Assembly (NCBI GenBank): GCA_038527375.1 | Contig: JBCBFU010000011.1 | Coordinates: 7,477 to 71,476, forward strand | Length of the DNA stretch: 64,000 nucleotides | Origin: Shimia_B sp038527375 | GTDB lineage: Bacteria; Pseudomonadota; Alphaproteobacteria; Rhodobacterales; Rhodobacteraceae | Direction of reading: 5' to 3' | Shown here: one piece after another, positions 40,583 through 49,448 of the stretch | Numbering within the stretch: position 1 is the first letter of the stretch | Layout: each line of letters begins with the position of its first letter | The notes under the pieces: generated by a model | What the model saw: only the letters and a program-made list of their open reading frames with translations | What the model was told of the DNA's origin: nothing | Databases searched by the model: none | Program-made: the position numbers and the translations under genes

Positions 40583-41872
40583 CTAGACGCTTTCCAGCAG
40601 CATCAGCGTCAACTCATGTTCCCCCAGCTTGGCGCATTTGGCCCGTTCCTGCCGCTTGGTGCGGATCAGGTTGTCGATCAGGGCGGCGGGGAAGATGCGC
40701 GCGATCAGGGGGTCGTCCAGCGCGTCGATGGCGGCGGCCCATGTGGGGGCCAGTGTCGGCGCGGTTGCGGCGTCGTAGGCGTTGCCGGTGGTGATCGGGC
40801 CGGGGTCCATGGCGTCCTCGATCCCGATCAGGGCGGCCCCGAGGATGGCCGCGGACAACAAGTAGGGGTTCGTGTCGCCACCGGCGCTGCGATGCTCAAA
40901 GCGCCGCGCGGCGGGCGGGCCGCCGGGGACGCGCAGGGCCACGGTGCGGTTGTCATAGCCCCAGCACGCGCTGGTGGGCGCATGTGCCCCCGGCACAAAG
41001 CGTCCGTAGGAGCCTTGATGCGGGGCGAGGATCAGGGTCGAGGCGGGGAGCGCCGCGAGGCAGCCCGCAATCGCGTGGCGCAGGAGGTCGGTGCCCTTGG
41101 ACCCGCCATCGTCGAAGATGTTGGTGCCCTCGGCATCAAGGATCGAGGCGTGCAGGTGCAGACCCGATCCGGCCTCCTCGGCAAAGGGTTTGGCCATGAA
41201 GGTGGCCGACAGTCCGTGATTGCGCGCGGTGCCTTTGATCAGTTCCTTCATCAGAAGGGCGTCATCGGCGGCCTTGAGGGCGGGGGCGTGGTCGAGCGCG
41301 ATTTCGAACTGCCCCAGTCCGCTTTCGCCCGACACGGTAAACGGTTGCAGGCCCATCGCCGCCGCGCCGGTTTCGATGTCGTTAAAGAACGCCTCGAAGG
41401 CGTCGATCTGGGTGAGCGACAGAACCTCGTGCCGGGTCAGGCGGCGGCCTGTGCGCGGGTTGATAGGCGCGGCCAGCGCGCCGTCCGCCTCGACAAGGTA
41501 GAATTCCAACTCCACAGCTGTCTGGGGGGACCAGCCCCGCGCGGCGTAGCGGTCGAGGATGCGTGTCAGGGCCACGCGCGCATCCCCGTCAAAGGGCGTG
41601 CCGTCCTCGTGTGTCAGGGCGCAGAGTTGCAGGTCTGGCGCGTGATCGAGCCATGGCAGCGGCACCGGGTCGCGGTCGGTCGGCGTCATCACCCCGTCCG
41701 CGTCACCGCTGTCAAAGACCAGCGGGCTGTCATCGATATCGCAGCCGAAGATGTCCACGTTGAGCGCCGAAAACGGCATCCGTGCGGGTTTGCCCAGCTT
41801 GTCCGAAGGCACGCGTTTGCCGCGCAACTGGCCGTTCAGGTCGACGGCGGCGATCCGGGCCGAGGCCGCCAT
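40583..41872 (-). CDS. Gamma-glutamyl-amine synthetase-like protein, second
   Basis: 429 residues, a second, divergent glutamine synthetase-family protein. Kept motifs are TAVELEFYLVEADG, GLGQFEIALDHAPA, ATFMAKPFAEEAGSGLHLHAS and GYDNRTVALRVPGG. It starts at 41872 and overlaps the stop of the permease gene (TGATG). The N-terminal beta-grasp region is short (DLNGQLRGKRVPSDK). Paired PuuA-like paralogs in one cluster may act on two different amines, or form a hetero-oligomer. Confidence 0.87.
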   Translation of the reverse strand: MAASARIAAVDLNGQLRGKRVPSDKLGKPARMPFSALNVDIFGCDIDDSPLVFDSGDADGVMTPTDRDPVPLPWLDHAPDLQLCALTHEDGTPFDGDARVALTRILDRYAARGWSPQTAVELEFYLVEADGALAAPINPRTGRRLTRHEVLSLTQIDAFEAFFNDIETGAAAMGLQPFTVSGESGLGQFEIALDHAPALKAADDALLMKELIKGTARNHGLSATFMAKPFAEEAGSGLHLHASILDAEGTNIFDDGGSKGTDLLRHAIAGCLAALPASTLILAPHQGSYGRFVPGAHAPTSACWGYDNRTVALRVPGGPPAARRFEHRSAGGDTNPYLLSAAILGAALIGIEDAMDPGPITTGNAYDAATAPTLAPTWAAAIDALDDPLIARIFPAALIDNLIRTKRQERAKCAKLGEHELTLMLLESV

Positions 41873-42675
41873 CAGCGGAGCATCGTCGGACGAAAGCGCA
41901 GGGGCTTGCGCGCGGCCTGCGGCAGGTGGCGATTCAGGCGCTTGTTGATCTGGCCCATGGCGAAGATCAGAACCAGCGTCAGCAGCACGAAGTAGAAGGC
42001 GAGGATCGGGTAGGGCACGAAGGGGTTGAACGTCTTGTCCGCGAAATACTGCGCGTAATAGAGCGCGTCACCCTGTTGCCTTTGGGCGGGGAAGCCCGAC
42101 AGAAAGACCAGCGTCGTCGCGTGGAACAGAAAGATCGCCTCGTTTGTGTAGGCGGGCCACGCAAGGCGCAGCTGCGTAGGCCAGATGATGCGGCGGAACC
42201 GGGTGAGCCCGGACATGCCATAGGCATCTGCCGCCTCGACTTCTCCCCTCGGGACGGATTTGAGCGCGCCGTAGAAAATCTCGGCCGAGTAGGCGGCAGT
42301 GTTGAAGAACAGCACGATCAGCGCACCTGCCCATGCAGAGGTCAGCCATGGCAGAATGCCTGCGTTCTTGAGCTCCAAGAAGATGAAGTAGGCGAGGAAG
42401 AATTGGATAAAGAGCGGCGAGCCGCGGAAGACCAGGATGAACCAATCGGCGGGTTTGGCGATCCACGGGCGGCTGCTGGCCTTGCCCACCGCCACGAGGT
42501 TGGCGAGGACGAAACCGGCCAAGAGTGCGATTAGTCCGAAATAGACGTTCCAGATCATGCCCGAGCCGATCAGCGTGAAATGCTCGCACAGGGTGAAGTC
42601 ATTACGCGGCAACAGGCGTTCGCCATAGCCCAGCGACCGGAACGCGTAATCCTGCACGGTTTGCCAACAGCTCAT
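41872..42675 (-). CDS. PAAT-type ABC transporter permease (HisM-like)
   Basis: 267 residues with about five membrane helices. EVEAADAYGMSGLTRFRRIIWPTQLRLAWP is the EAA loop that docks on the ATPase. FRGSPLFIQFFLAYFIFLEL is the classic HisM/GlnP signature after helix 2. It overlaps the stop of the other permease (ATGA) and the start of the second synthetase. It belongs to the amine cluster importer in the inner membrane. Confidence 0.9.
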   Translation of the reverse strand: MSCWQTVQDYAFRSLGYGERLLPRNDFTLCEHFTLIGSGMIWNVYFGLIALLAGFVLANLVAVGKASSRPWIAKPADWFILVFRGSPLFIQFFLAYFIFLELKNAGILPWLTSAWAGALIVLFFNTAAYSAEIFYGALKSVPRGEVEAADAYGMSGLTRFRRIIWPTQLRLAWPAYTNEAIFLFHATTLVFLSGFPAQRQQGDALYYAQYFADKTFNPFVPYPILAFYFVLLTLVLIFAMGQINKRLNRHLPQAARKPLRFRPTMLR

Positions 42676-43535
42676 GTTCCGCCCAGCGTGGCTTGGCCGC
42701 GGGTGAGGCGGGCGTTGATGCGGTTCAGCACCTTCTCCGAGATGCGGGTGAAGGCGAGGTAGAAAACCAGCAGGAACAGGAAGTACCACAGGCGCCAGTC
42801 GCCGTGCGGGTAGTCCGAGAAGCGGGGCAGAACGGTGCCGCCGAGTTCACGCGCCCAATAGACGATGTCCTCGACACCCAAGAGGAAGAGGAGCGGCGTG
42901 GCCTTGATCAGAACCATCCAGAGGTTCGACAGGCCCGGCAGCGCGTAGACCCACATCTGCGGGACGGTGATGCGCCAGAAGGCTTGGCGCGGCGTCATGC
43001 CATAGGCCTCTGCCGCCTCGATCTGCCCGTGGGGGACGGCCTTCATCGCGCCAAAGAGGACGTTGGCCGCAAAGGCACCGAACACGATGGCAAAGGTCAG
43101 GACGGCAAGGAAGAAACCGTAAACCTCGTGCCAGAATTGCGGGGCGGTCGACAGGGGTAGCTTGGCCTCGGCGCAGACGATGAAGTCGTTGCCTTGGCGG
43201 ATCGGTTCGGACCAGTCGGGGCAGAACATTTGGTGACGCAGCCATTCAAAACCCTGATCAAGCGCGATCACGAAGAACAGGAAGAAGGCGATGTCGGGCA
43301 CGCCGCGCACCACTGCGATATAGGCGCGTCCCAGCCATGACAGGGGCAGAATGTGCGACCGCGCGGCCATCGCGCCACCGAAGCCAAAGAGCAGCGCGGT
43401 GGGTGCCGTGATCGCGAGAAGCGCAAAGACCGTCAGGAACGACCAATAGAGAAGCTGATGCTTGCCGGTCGTGAAGTAGCAGGCAAACCAGCGAACCGTG
43501 TCGAGTGTTGAGGGGTCAGTGCAGAAGGAGAACAT
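42672..43535 (-). CDS. PAAT-type ABC transporter permease (HisQ-like)
   Basis: 287 residues from the ATG at 43535. It has membrane helices and the EAA loop QIEAAEAYGMTPRQAFWRITVPQMW. VVRGVPDIAFFLFFVIALDQG matches the HisQ-type signature. It has an unusually long loop between helices (DWSEPIRQGNDFIVCAEAKLP). No strong Shine-Dalgarno is visible before the start. It follows a hairpin after the binding-protein gene, which may lower its expression relative to that gene. Confidence 0.88.
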   Translation of the reverse strand: MFSFCTDPSTLDTVRWFACYFTTGKHQLLYWSFLTVFALLAITAPTALLFGFGGAMAARSHILPLSWLGRAYIAVVRGVPDIAFFLFFVIALDQGFEWLRHQMFCPDWSEPIRQGNDFIVCAEAKLPLSTAPQFWHEVYGFFLAVLTFAIVFGAFAANVLFGAMKAVPHGQIEAAEAYGMTPRQAFWRITVPQMWVYALPGLSNLWMVLIKATPLLFLLGVEDIVYWARELGGTVLPRFSDYPHGDWRLWYFLFLLVFYLAFTRISEKVLNRINARLTRGQATLGGT

Positions 43536-43561
43536 GCAGTGCCAGAATGATGTCTGGGGAC

Positions 43562-43590
43562 GGTGCCCCCCGCGCCGGGCGGGAGGCACG
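43562..43590 (-). other. Intercistronic hairpin between binding protein and permease genes
   Basis: On the plus strand GTGCC (43563-43567) and GGCAC (43585-43589) pair, with the inner G/C-rich parts adding further pairs. No T-run follows on the minus strand. Such hairpins often stabilise the abundant binding-protein mRNA. The role here is inferred. Confidence 0.45.
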
Positions 43591-43598
43591 CAGGGTCA

Positions 43599-44315
43599 TT
43601 AGAAGGTCGAGGAGACTTCCCATTTGGTGATGAGTTCGTTCAGGGAGCCATCGTCTTTCATCGACTGGATGGCCATGTTGAACTTCTCTTTCAGCTCGCC
43701 GTCGCTTTCGCGGATGCCCATGCCGACGCCGCCACCGATCATCTCGGTCTTCTCGAGCAGGACGAGGTCCGCGTCTTCTTCGGCGATGGGGGCCAGGAAC
43801 GACTGGTCGGCCAGAACGGCGTCAGCTTCGCCGTTGCGGACGGCAGCGATCGTGTCTTCGGGCGTGGCGAATTCCAGAACGGTCACGCCAGCCTCGGCCA
43901 GGAAGGCCGCCTGGATGGTGTTGACCTGTGCGGCCACGACACCGCCCATGATGTCGGCGTCGCCCGACATCGCGAGGTAGCCCGAGGGATCCGGCGGGGT
44001 GTAGCCCATGGTGAAGTCGATGACCTCGTCACGCTCGGCGGTGATCGACATGCCCGCGATGATGGCGTCGTAGTTGCCGCTCACCAGGTTGGGGATGATC
44101 GAATCCCAGTCGTTGGTGACCCATTCGCAGGTCAGTTCGGCGCGCATGCACAGCTCATCGCCCAGCTCACGCTCGAACCCGGCAACTTCGCCGTTATCGT
44201 CGAGGAAGTTCCACGGCGCGTAGGCGCCTTCGGTGCCCAGACGCACGGTGTCCATGGCCAGTGCCGCGCCTGCGGTCAGGGCCAGAATGGCGGTGGATTG
44301 GATCAGCAGTTTCAT
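43599..44315 (-). CDS. PAAT-type periplasmic solute-binding protein
   Basis: 238 residues from the ATG at 44315, with GGGAGA upstream. The signal peptide MKLLIQSTAILALTAGAALA is followed by VRLGTEGAYAPWNFLDDNGEVAGFE, the family-3 opening motif. AIIAGMSITAERDEVIDFT is the second signature. It would capture an amino acid or amine in the periplasm for the HisMQP-like transporter. Two cysteines (ELCMRAELTCEW) probably form a disulfide, as in HisJ/LAO proteins. The ligand is not evident. Confidence 0.92.
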   Translation of the reverse strand: MKLLIQSTAILALTAGAALAMDTVRLGTEGAYAPWNFLDDNGEVAGFERELGDELCMRAELTCEWVTNDWDSIIPNLVSGNYDAIIAGMSITAERDEVIDFTMGYTPPDPSGYLAMSGDADIMGGVVAAQVNTIQAAFLAEAGVTVLEFATPEDTIAAVRNGEADAVLADQSFLAPIAEEDADLVLLEKTEMIGGGVGMGIRESDGELKEKFNMAIQSMKDDGSLNELITKWEVSSTF

Positions 44316-44343
44316 AAAAGTCTCCCGTATGATGCTGAGGGGG

Positions 44344-45156
44344 TCAGGCGGCCACGGCGGACAGAAACTGCCGCAGACGGTCTGATTTCGGGGCACCGAA
44401 GAGGTCGGCCGGGGGGCCTTCTTCTTCGATTTTGCCCTGGTGAAGGAAAATGACATGGTCCGACACGTCGCGGGCCATGGCCATGTCGTGGGTGACGAGG
44501 ATCATCGTGCGGCCCTCGGCGGCCAGCGCCTGGATGACCTTGATCACCTCCTGCTCCAATTCAGGGTCGAGCGCGGAGGTGGGTTCGTCGAAGAGGAGCG
44601 CTTGGGGTTCCATCGCGAGCGCGCGGGCAATGGCCGCGCGTTGCTGTTGGCCGCCGGACATCTGCGCCGGATAGACATCGCATTTGTCGCCGATGCCAAC
44701 CTTGGCGAGCAAGGCGCGCGCGCGGTCTTCGACCTGCGCCTTGTCATGCCCCAGAACCTGCACCGGGGCCTCCATCACGTTTTGTAAGATCGTGAGATGC
44801 GCCCACAAGTTGAATTGTTGAAAGACCATCGACAGGTTGGTGCGGATTTCAGTGACCTGCTTGCGGTCGGCAGGGCGGCGATTGGCGCCGGACCCGGACC
44901 AGCGCACGGGCGCGCCGTCGAACAGGATCTCTCCATCCTGACTGTCTTCGAGGAGGTTGCAGCAGCGCAGAAGCGTTGATTTGCCCGATCCCGACGACCC
45001 GATGAGGCTTATCACGTCGCCTTTGCGTGCGGTCACGTCGACGCCCTTGAGCACGTTTAGCGCGCCATAGGATTTGTGCAGGTTTTTGATTTCGATGACC
45101 GGTGCAGCAGCCGTCACGCGAGTTCCCCGTTGGTTTTCAAGCTGGAATAAGGCCAC
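44344..45156 (-). CDS. PAAT-type ABC transporter ATP-binding protein (HisP-like)
   Basis: 270 residues. Walker A is GSSGSGKST, the signature MSGGQQQRAAIARAL, Walker B LLFDEPTSALDPE and the His switch LVTHDM. QQFNLWAHLTILQNVMEAP is the Q-loop text of HisP/GlnQ-type ATPases. It is the first gene of the amine cluster and would power uptake through the two permeases downstream. Confidence 0.94.
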   Translation of the reverse strand: MALFQLENQRGTRVTAAAPVIEIKNLHKSYGALNVLKGVDVTARKGDVISLIGSSGSGKSTLLRCCNLLEDSQDGEILFDGAPVRWSGSGANRRPADRKQVTEIRTNLSMVFQQFNLWAHLTILQNVMEAPVQVLGHDKAQVEDRARALLAKVGIGDKCDVYPAQMSGGQQQRAAIARALAMEPQALLFDEPTSALDPELEQEVIKVIQALAAEGRTMILVTHDMAMARDVSDHVIFLHQGKIEEEGPPADLFGAPKSDRLRQFLSAVAA

Positions 45157-45190
45157 GGATCGTGGGGTTGCGCAACGGGTTTTCGCGGTT

Positions 45191-45210
45191 GCGGCGTTGG
45201 TTAACGCCGC
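45191..45210. other. 8-bp perfect hairpin between PhnD-like and ATPase genes
   Basis: GCGGCGTT (45191-45198) and AACGCCGC (45203-45210) pair around GGTT. Its place between two minus-strand genes suggests termination or processing for the PhnD-like gene transcript, but no T-run is present. Confidence 0.45.
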
Positions 45211-45229
45211 TTGACCCTACGTCCGATTT

Positions 45230-45973
45230 TCAATTGGGCAATTGCGGCGCGGGCGGGATCGGGATGGCGCGGTAATCACGCGCGGGTATGTGCACGAGGC
45301 CGTGGAGGCACAGCGCATCGCGGTCATCTGCATCAAGTGCCGCGATGGCATGGGACAGTCCGGCGCGGATTGTGGCCGCATCCCGGCCCCGCGCGGTGAC
45401 AAAGGGTAGGGCGGGTGTGGGTGCGGTTTTGGCGATCACGCGCAGATCGTCCGTCCAGCGGTCATGGCGGGTCATCAAGGTCCATGTCACCACGTCGATC
45501 CCCGCGATATCCGCGCGTCCGTGGGCCACCGCGCGGGCCGAAGCCACGTGGCTTCCGGTTTGCAGAACGGGTGTGAGGCGTATCCCCGACTGGCTCGCAT
45601 GGGCGAGGGGTGCGGCCCAGCCTGATTGCGAGAGCCTGTCGTTGAGCGCGAGTGATGCCCCGTGAAATGCCGCAAAGTCGTCGCGCGAATCATCCGCCCG
45701 CACAACCAACACGCTGTGGTAATGACCAGATGGAATACCTGCAATTCCGTGGTCGGGGCTGCCGATCAAGTCCACCTTGGAATGGAGCCGCGCGCGAAAC
45801 GGCAGGCCACAGGTTTGTGAGAGATAGAGGTCGGGTGCCTCCCAATGCTGCCAGAGATCGGACGGTTGCGTCAGCGCCGGGGCCTGCCCGTCAGCCGCGC
45901 GCACCAAGTCCCAAAATCGTTCCTGCGCCGCCGCCGTTTCCGGGCGGGCATACATTGGCAGGCTGGCGATCAT
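45230..45973 (-). CDS. PhnD-like phosphate/phosphonate substrate-binding protein
   Basis: 247 residues. It resembles the PhnD/SsuA-type binding-protein group (MIASLPMYARPETAAAQERFW, LYLSQTCGLPF, GHYHSVLVVRADD, DIAGIDVVTWTL). No signal peptide or lipobox is evident at the N-terminus, so it may be cytoplasmic or translated from another start. No transporter genes for it are adjacent. The start overlaps the stop of the TerB-like gene (ATGA). Function unknown beyond the fold. Confidence 0.75.
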   Translation of the reverse strand: MIASLPMYARPETAAAQERFWDLVRAADGQAPALTQPSDLWQHWEAPDLYLSQTCGLPFRARLHSKVDLIGSPDHGIAGIPSGHYHSVLVVRADDSRDDFAAFHGASLALNDRLSQSGWAAPLAHASQSGIRLTPVLQTGSHVASARAVAHGRADIAGIDVVTWTLMTRHDRWTDDLRVIAKTAPTPALPFVTARGRDAATIRAGLSHAIAALDADDRDALCLHGLVHIPARDYRAIPIPPAPQLPN

Positions 45974-46410
45974 CCCGCGGCGTCGACCCGTTGCCGTGCC
46001 AGCGCCGAGTCGCGATCCGTGACGCCCAGCAGATTGGCGACAAGGCGCAAAAGCGCGTCCTCTTCGCTGTCGCGCACGCCGTCGGCCAGGACTACGGCCC
46101 AGAGCGCTTCGATTACGCCCATGCGGTCCTCGTAATCCACGGCGTCCTTGATCGCGCGCGTAAAGCGGACGGTATCGGGGGCCTCGGCCTCGAGCGTCTC
46201 GGCGTCGCTGCGCAGTTTGGTCGCCTCGAACGGGGACAGGCCATAGCGTTTGGCGGTGATGCGGTCGATGCGCGCGACCTCGTCGGCGCTGTAGTCCCCA
46301 TCGGACCGGGCGATACGCACCAGAAGCGCGGTCAACGCAAGGCGCGCGTCGCCGTCATCCAGCGGATCGGGTTCAGGTGCGGTGAGGCGGGACAGAAGAT
46401 TTTGAAACAT
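45970..46410 (-). CDS. TerB-family protein, first
   Basis: 146 residues. LVRIARSDGDYSADEVARID and VVLADGVRDSEEDALLRLVANLLGV are the two acidic loop motifs of the TerB (tellurite resistance, metal-binding) fold. Such stand-alone TerB proteins are common in Rhodobacterales and need not relate to tellurite. A second TerB-like gene lies upstream at 46736. The stop overlaps the start of the PhnD-like gene, so they are co-transcribed. Confidence 0.85.
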   Translation of the reverse strand: MFQNLLSRLTAPEPDPLDDGDARLALTALLVRIARSDGDYSADEVARIDRITAKRYGLSPFEATKLRSDAETLEAEAPDTVRFTRAIKDAVDYEDRMGVIEALWAVVLADGVRDSEEDALLRLVANLLGVTDRDSALARQRVDAAG

Positions 46411-46442
46411 GACGCCTACATAGGTCGGCGCGCGCGGGTGTT

Positions 46443-46736
46443 CTACCCGTCATACCCTTCGACGATGATCAGGTCGGATCGTGCTGCACCCAGCCGTTTT
46501 TGCAGGGCGGCCTGATATTCCGGACTGTCATAACAAGCCTGCGCGGTTTCCAAGCTGTCGAATTCCAGAACGACCGCGCGGGCGCGCTGTTCGCCTTCGA
46601 CCACCGTTTGCGCCCCGCCACGGACGAGGAAGCGCGCGCCAAATTTTTCGAACGCGACCGCGTTGGCCTGACGGTATTCCTCGTAGGCGGCAGGCTCGGT
46701 CACGTCGCCATGGGCAATCCAGTACCCTTTGGGCAT
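46443..46736 (-). CDS. DUF1330 family protein
   Basis: 97 residues. MPKGYWIAHGDVTEPAAYEEY, ANAVAFEKFGARFLVRGG and RAVVLEFDSLETAQACYDSPEYQ are the DUF1330 (dimeric alpha/beta barrel, ABM-like) landmarks. The biochemical role is unknown. It shares one base with the stop of the second TerB-like gene (TAATG), so the two are coupled. Confidence 0.9.
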   Translation of the reverse strand: MPKGYWIAHGDVTEPAAYEEYRQANAVAFEKFGARFLVRGGAQTVVEGEQRARAVVLEFDSLETAQACYDSPEYQAALQKRLGAARSDLIIVEGYDG

Positions 46737-47197
46737 TACGACCCCTCGCGGTTGGGCATGCCGGGCAGGACGCCCGCGGCCAGAATGGTGGCGCGGTTGG
46801 ACCCGATCCCGAGGATGGTGGCGACCTTGTTCACGACCTCTTCTTCGCTGCGGTGGCGCATGCCATCGGCCAAAAGGACCTCCCACAGGGCCACGAACAT
46901 ATCCTCGCGCCCGGCCTCCGTCACCTCGTTGGCGAGGATTTGGCTGAGTTCGGCGGTATTCGGCATCGCCTCTTCCAGCTTTTCACAGCTGGCACGGAAT
47001 TTAGCGGCCTCGACCGCCGACAGGTTGTTGCGCTTGGCGAGGATGAAATCGATGCGTTCCAACTCCTGATAGAGATAGGCGTGATCGGCCTTGGCCACGC
47101 GGACCATCAGCGCGCCAAAGGCGTGTTCTGCATCCGCCTCGGGCAAGGGCGTTTCGTAATCCTCGGGCGCAAAGAGCGCGAAGAGACGTTCAAACAT
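46736..47197 (-). CDS. TerB-family protein, second
   Basis: 153 residues with the same two-motif layout as the first: LMVRVAKADHAYLYQELERIDF and LWEVLLADGMRHRSEEEVVNKVATILGI. It is directly downstream of pyrG (4 bases from its stop) and upstream of the DUF1330 gene. The resemblance to the protein at 45970 along the whole length suggests duplication. No other ter gene is in view. Confidence 0.83.
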   Translation of the reverse strand: MFERLFALFAPEDYETPLPEADAEHAFGALMVRVAKADHAYLYQELERIDFILAKRNNLSAVEAAKFRASCEKLEEAMPNTAELSQILANEVTEAGREDMFVALWEVLLADGMRHRSEEEVVNKVATILGIGSNRATILAAGVLPGMPNREGS

Positions 47198-47200
47198 AAC

Positions 47201-48844
47201 CTAGACCAATCGTGATGTGTCCTTGGCCGCCCGCACGAAATCCGCAAAAAGCGGGTGGGGCGAGAAGGGTTTGGATTTCAGTTCCGGGTGGAATTGCACG
47301 CCGATGAACCACGGATGGTCCTTGTGTTCGACGATTTCAGGCAAACGACCGTCGGGTGACATGCCGGTGAAGCACAGCCCCTCTTTTTCCAGCTGTTCGC
47401 GGTACGCGATGTCGACCTCGTAACGGTGCCGGTGGCGTTCTTCGATTTGCTGGGTGTCGTAGACTTGCGCGACTTTGGAGCCTTCGGTCAGGACGGCATC
47501 GTAGGCGCCAAGGCGCATGGTGCCGCCCTTGTCGTCGGTGGCCTTGCGACGCACGGTGTGGTTGCCCTGCACCCATTCCTTGAGGTGATAGACCACAGGT
47601 TCGAACCGCTTTTCGCCGGCCTCGTGGTCGAATTCCTCGGACCCGGCATTGTCGAGTTTGGCCAGATTGCGCGCGGCCTCGATCACGGCCATTTGCATGC
47701 CAAGGCAGATGCCCAGATAGGGCACCTTGCGTTCGCGGGCGAATTGCGCGGCCTTGATTTTCCCTTCGGTCCCGCGTTCGCCGAATCCACCGGGGACGAG
47801 GATCGCGTGGAAGCCTTCGAGATGGGGCGCGGGGTCTTCGTGTTCGAAAAGCTCCGCATCGACCCATTCGATTTTCACGCGGGTGCGGTTTGCCATGCCC
47901 CCATGGGTGAGCGCCTCGGCGATGGACTTATAGGCATCTTCAAGCTGGGTGTATTTGCCGACGATGGCCACGCGCACCTCGCCTTCGGCGTTGTGGATGC
48001 GGTCGCTCACGTCCTCCCATTTGGACAGGTCGGGCTTGGGCGCGGGCGCGATTTGGAACGCGTCGAGCACGGCCTGATCCAGCCCCTCGCGGTGGTAGGC
48101 GAGCGGCGCGTCATAGATGGTCGACAGGTCCTGCGCGGCGATCACGCTGTCGGGGCGCACGTTGCAGAACAGCGCGAGCTTCTCGCGTTCCTTGACCGGG
48201 ATCGGTCCCTCAGACCGGCAGACAAGGATGTCGGGGGCCAGACCGATGGAGCGGAGTTCCTTGACCGAGTGCTGGGTCGGTTTGGTCTTCAACTCGCCGC
48301 TGGCCTTGATGAACGGCAAAAGCGTCAGGTGCATGAAGAGGCACTGCCCGCGCGGTTTGTCCTGGCTGAACTGGCGGATGGCTTCGAAGAACGGCAAGCC
48401 TTCGATATCGCCCACGGTGCCGCCAATCTCGCAAAGCATGAAGTCGACTTCATCCTCGCCGATCGCGATGAAATCCTTGATCTCGTTCGTGACGTGGGGA
48501 ATGACTTGGATCGTTTTGCCCAGGTAATCGCCGCGGCGCTCTTTTTCGAGAACATTGGAATAGATGCGCCCCGACGACACCGAATCCGTGCCGCGCGCGT
48601 GCACACCGGTGAAGCGTTCGTAGTGGCCAAGGTCGAGGTCAGTTTCAGCCCCGTCATCGGTCACGAAGACCTCGCCATGTTCAAAGGGCGACATCGTGCC
48701 GGGGTCGACGTTCAAGTACGGATCCAGCTTGCGCAGGCGGACAGAATAGCCGCGCGCCTGCAACAATGCGCCAAGCGCCGCGGACGCGAGGCCCTTGCCC
48801 AGAGAACTGACAACACCGCCTGTGATGAAGATAAAGCGCGCCAT
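47201..48844 (-). CDS. pyrG: CTP synthase
   Basis: 547 residues from the ATG at 48844. It makes CTP from UTP, ATP and glutamine. MARFIFITGGVVSSLGKGLASAALG is the synthetase P-loop. EIGGTVGDIEGLPF and SVKELRSIGL are family text. The C-terminal glutaminase has GICLGMQMAVIEAARN (Cys nucleophile) and QFHPELKSKP (His/Glu). Normal length and arrangement. secG lies upstream in the same direction, a common Rhodobacterales pairing. Confidence 0.97.
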   Translation of the reverse strand: MARFIFITGGVVSSLGKGLASAALGALLQARGYSVRLRKLDPYLNVDPGTMSPFEHGEVFVTDDGAETDLDLGHYERFTGVHARGTDSVSSGRIYSNVLEKERRGDYLGKTIQVIPHVTNEIKDFIAIGEDEVDFMLCEIGGTVGDIEGLPFFEAIRQFSQDKPRGQCLFMHLTLLPFIKASGELKTKPTQHSVKELRSIGLAPDILVCRSEGPIPVKEREKLALFCNVRPDSVIAAQDLSTIYDAPLAYHREGLDQAVLDAFQIAPAPKPDLSKWEDVSDRIHNAEGEVRVAIVGKYTQLEDAYKSIAEALTHGGMANRTRVKIEWVDAELFEHEDPAPHLEGFHAILVPGGFGERGTEGKIKAAQFARERKVPYLGICLGMQMAVIEAARNLAKLDNAGSEEFDHEAGEKRFEPVVYHLKEWVQGNHTVRRKATDDKGGTMRLGAYDAVLTEGSKVAQVYDTQQIEERHRHRYEVDIAYREQLEKEGLCFTGMSPDGRLPEIVEHKDHPWFIGVQFHPELKSKPFSPHPLFADFVRAAKDTSRLV

Positions 48845-48984
48845 GACTGGCCTTTCCCGTCGTGTTTTTGGTTGCTCGAGAGCCCAGCACCACGGGATTA
48901 AACCCATAACGGATTCGCTGCACAGAGTCCATGCGCAGTGCCAGATCAGGTGGGGCGGTCACGCCGCCCCGCAAGGTATTGTGG

Positions 48985-49335
48985 TTATTCAGCCACCGGA
49001 AGCAGCGGTTCGTCATCCAGCGACGGGGGCAGCAGGCTGTCGCCATCTACCGGTTCACCGTCCTGCGTGGCCGTGGGCGGTGCGAGCCGGTCCAGAACGG
49101 AGGCATTGCCCGCGCCCTGGGCCGAGATCAGCGTTAGCGCCAGTGCCGCCACCATAAAGGCCGCGCCCAGGATCCATGTCAGCCGGGTCAGGGCGTTGCC
49201 TTGGCCGCGGGCCTGAATGCCGCCGCCGCCACCGCCGCCAATGCCCAGACCACCCCCTTCGGAGCGCTGCAGCAGCACCACGCCGATCAATGCGACGGCA
49301 AGGAGCAAAAGGACGATTAGGACGACATTTTCCAT
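48985..49335 (-). CDS. secG: Preprotein translocase subunit SecG
   Basis: 116 residues from the ATG at 49335. It has two membrane helices (VVLIVLLLLAVALIGVVLL and LTWILGAAFMVAALALTLI) joined by a Gly-rich loop GGGLGIGGGGGGGIQARGQ, as is typical of SecG. An acidic, Pro-rich tail follows. It assists protein export through SecYEG in the inner membrane. It is just upstream of pyrG. Confidence 0.92.
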   Translation of the reverse strand: MENVVLIVLLLLAVALIGVVLLQRSEGGGLGIGGGGGGGIQARGQGNALTRLTWILGAAFMVAALALTLISAQGAGNASVLDRLAPPTATQDGEPVDGDSLLPPSLDDEPLLPVAE

Positions 49336-49448
49336 ATTGCGGGACTCTCTGGCCGCTTGGCCGCTGTGTGACGGGCCGTATCTAGAAGCTGGCGCGGGGT
49401 GCCGCAACCCCTGAGAATGCCCCGGGCCGTGTTACCCCGAGGCCGCCG

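Noticed and set aside
45970..47197. Tellurite resistance operon
   Set aside because: Only TerB-fold proteins are present, with no terC, terD or terZ, and stand-alone TerB proteins are common.
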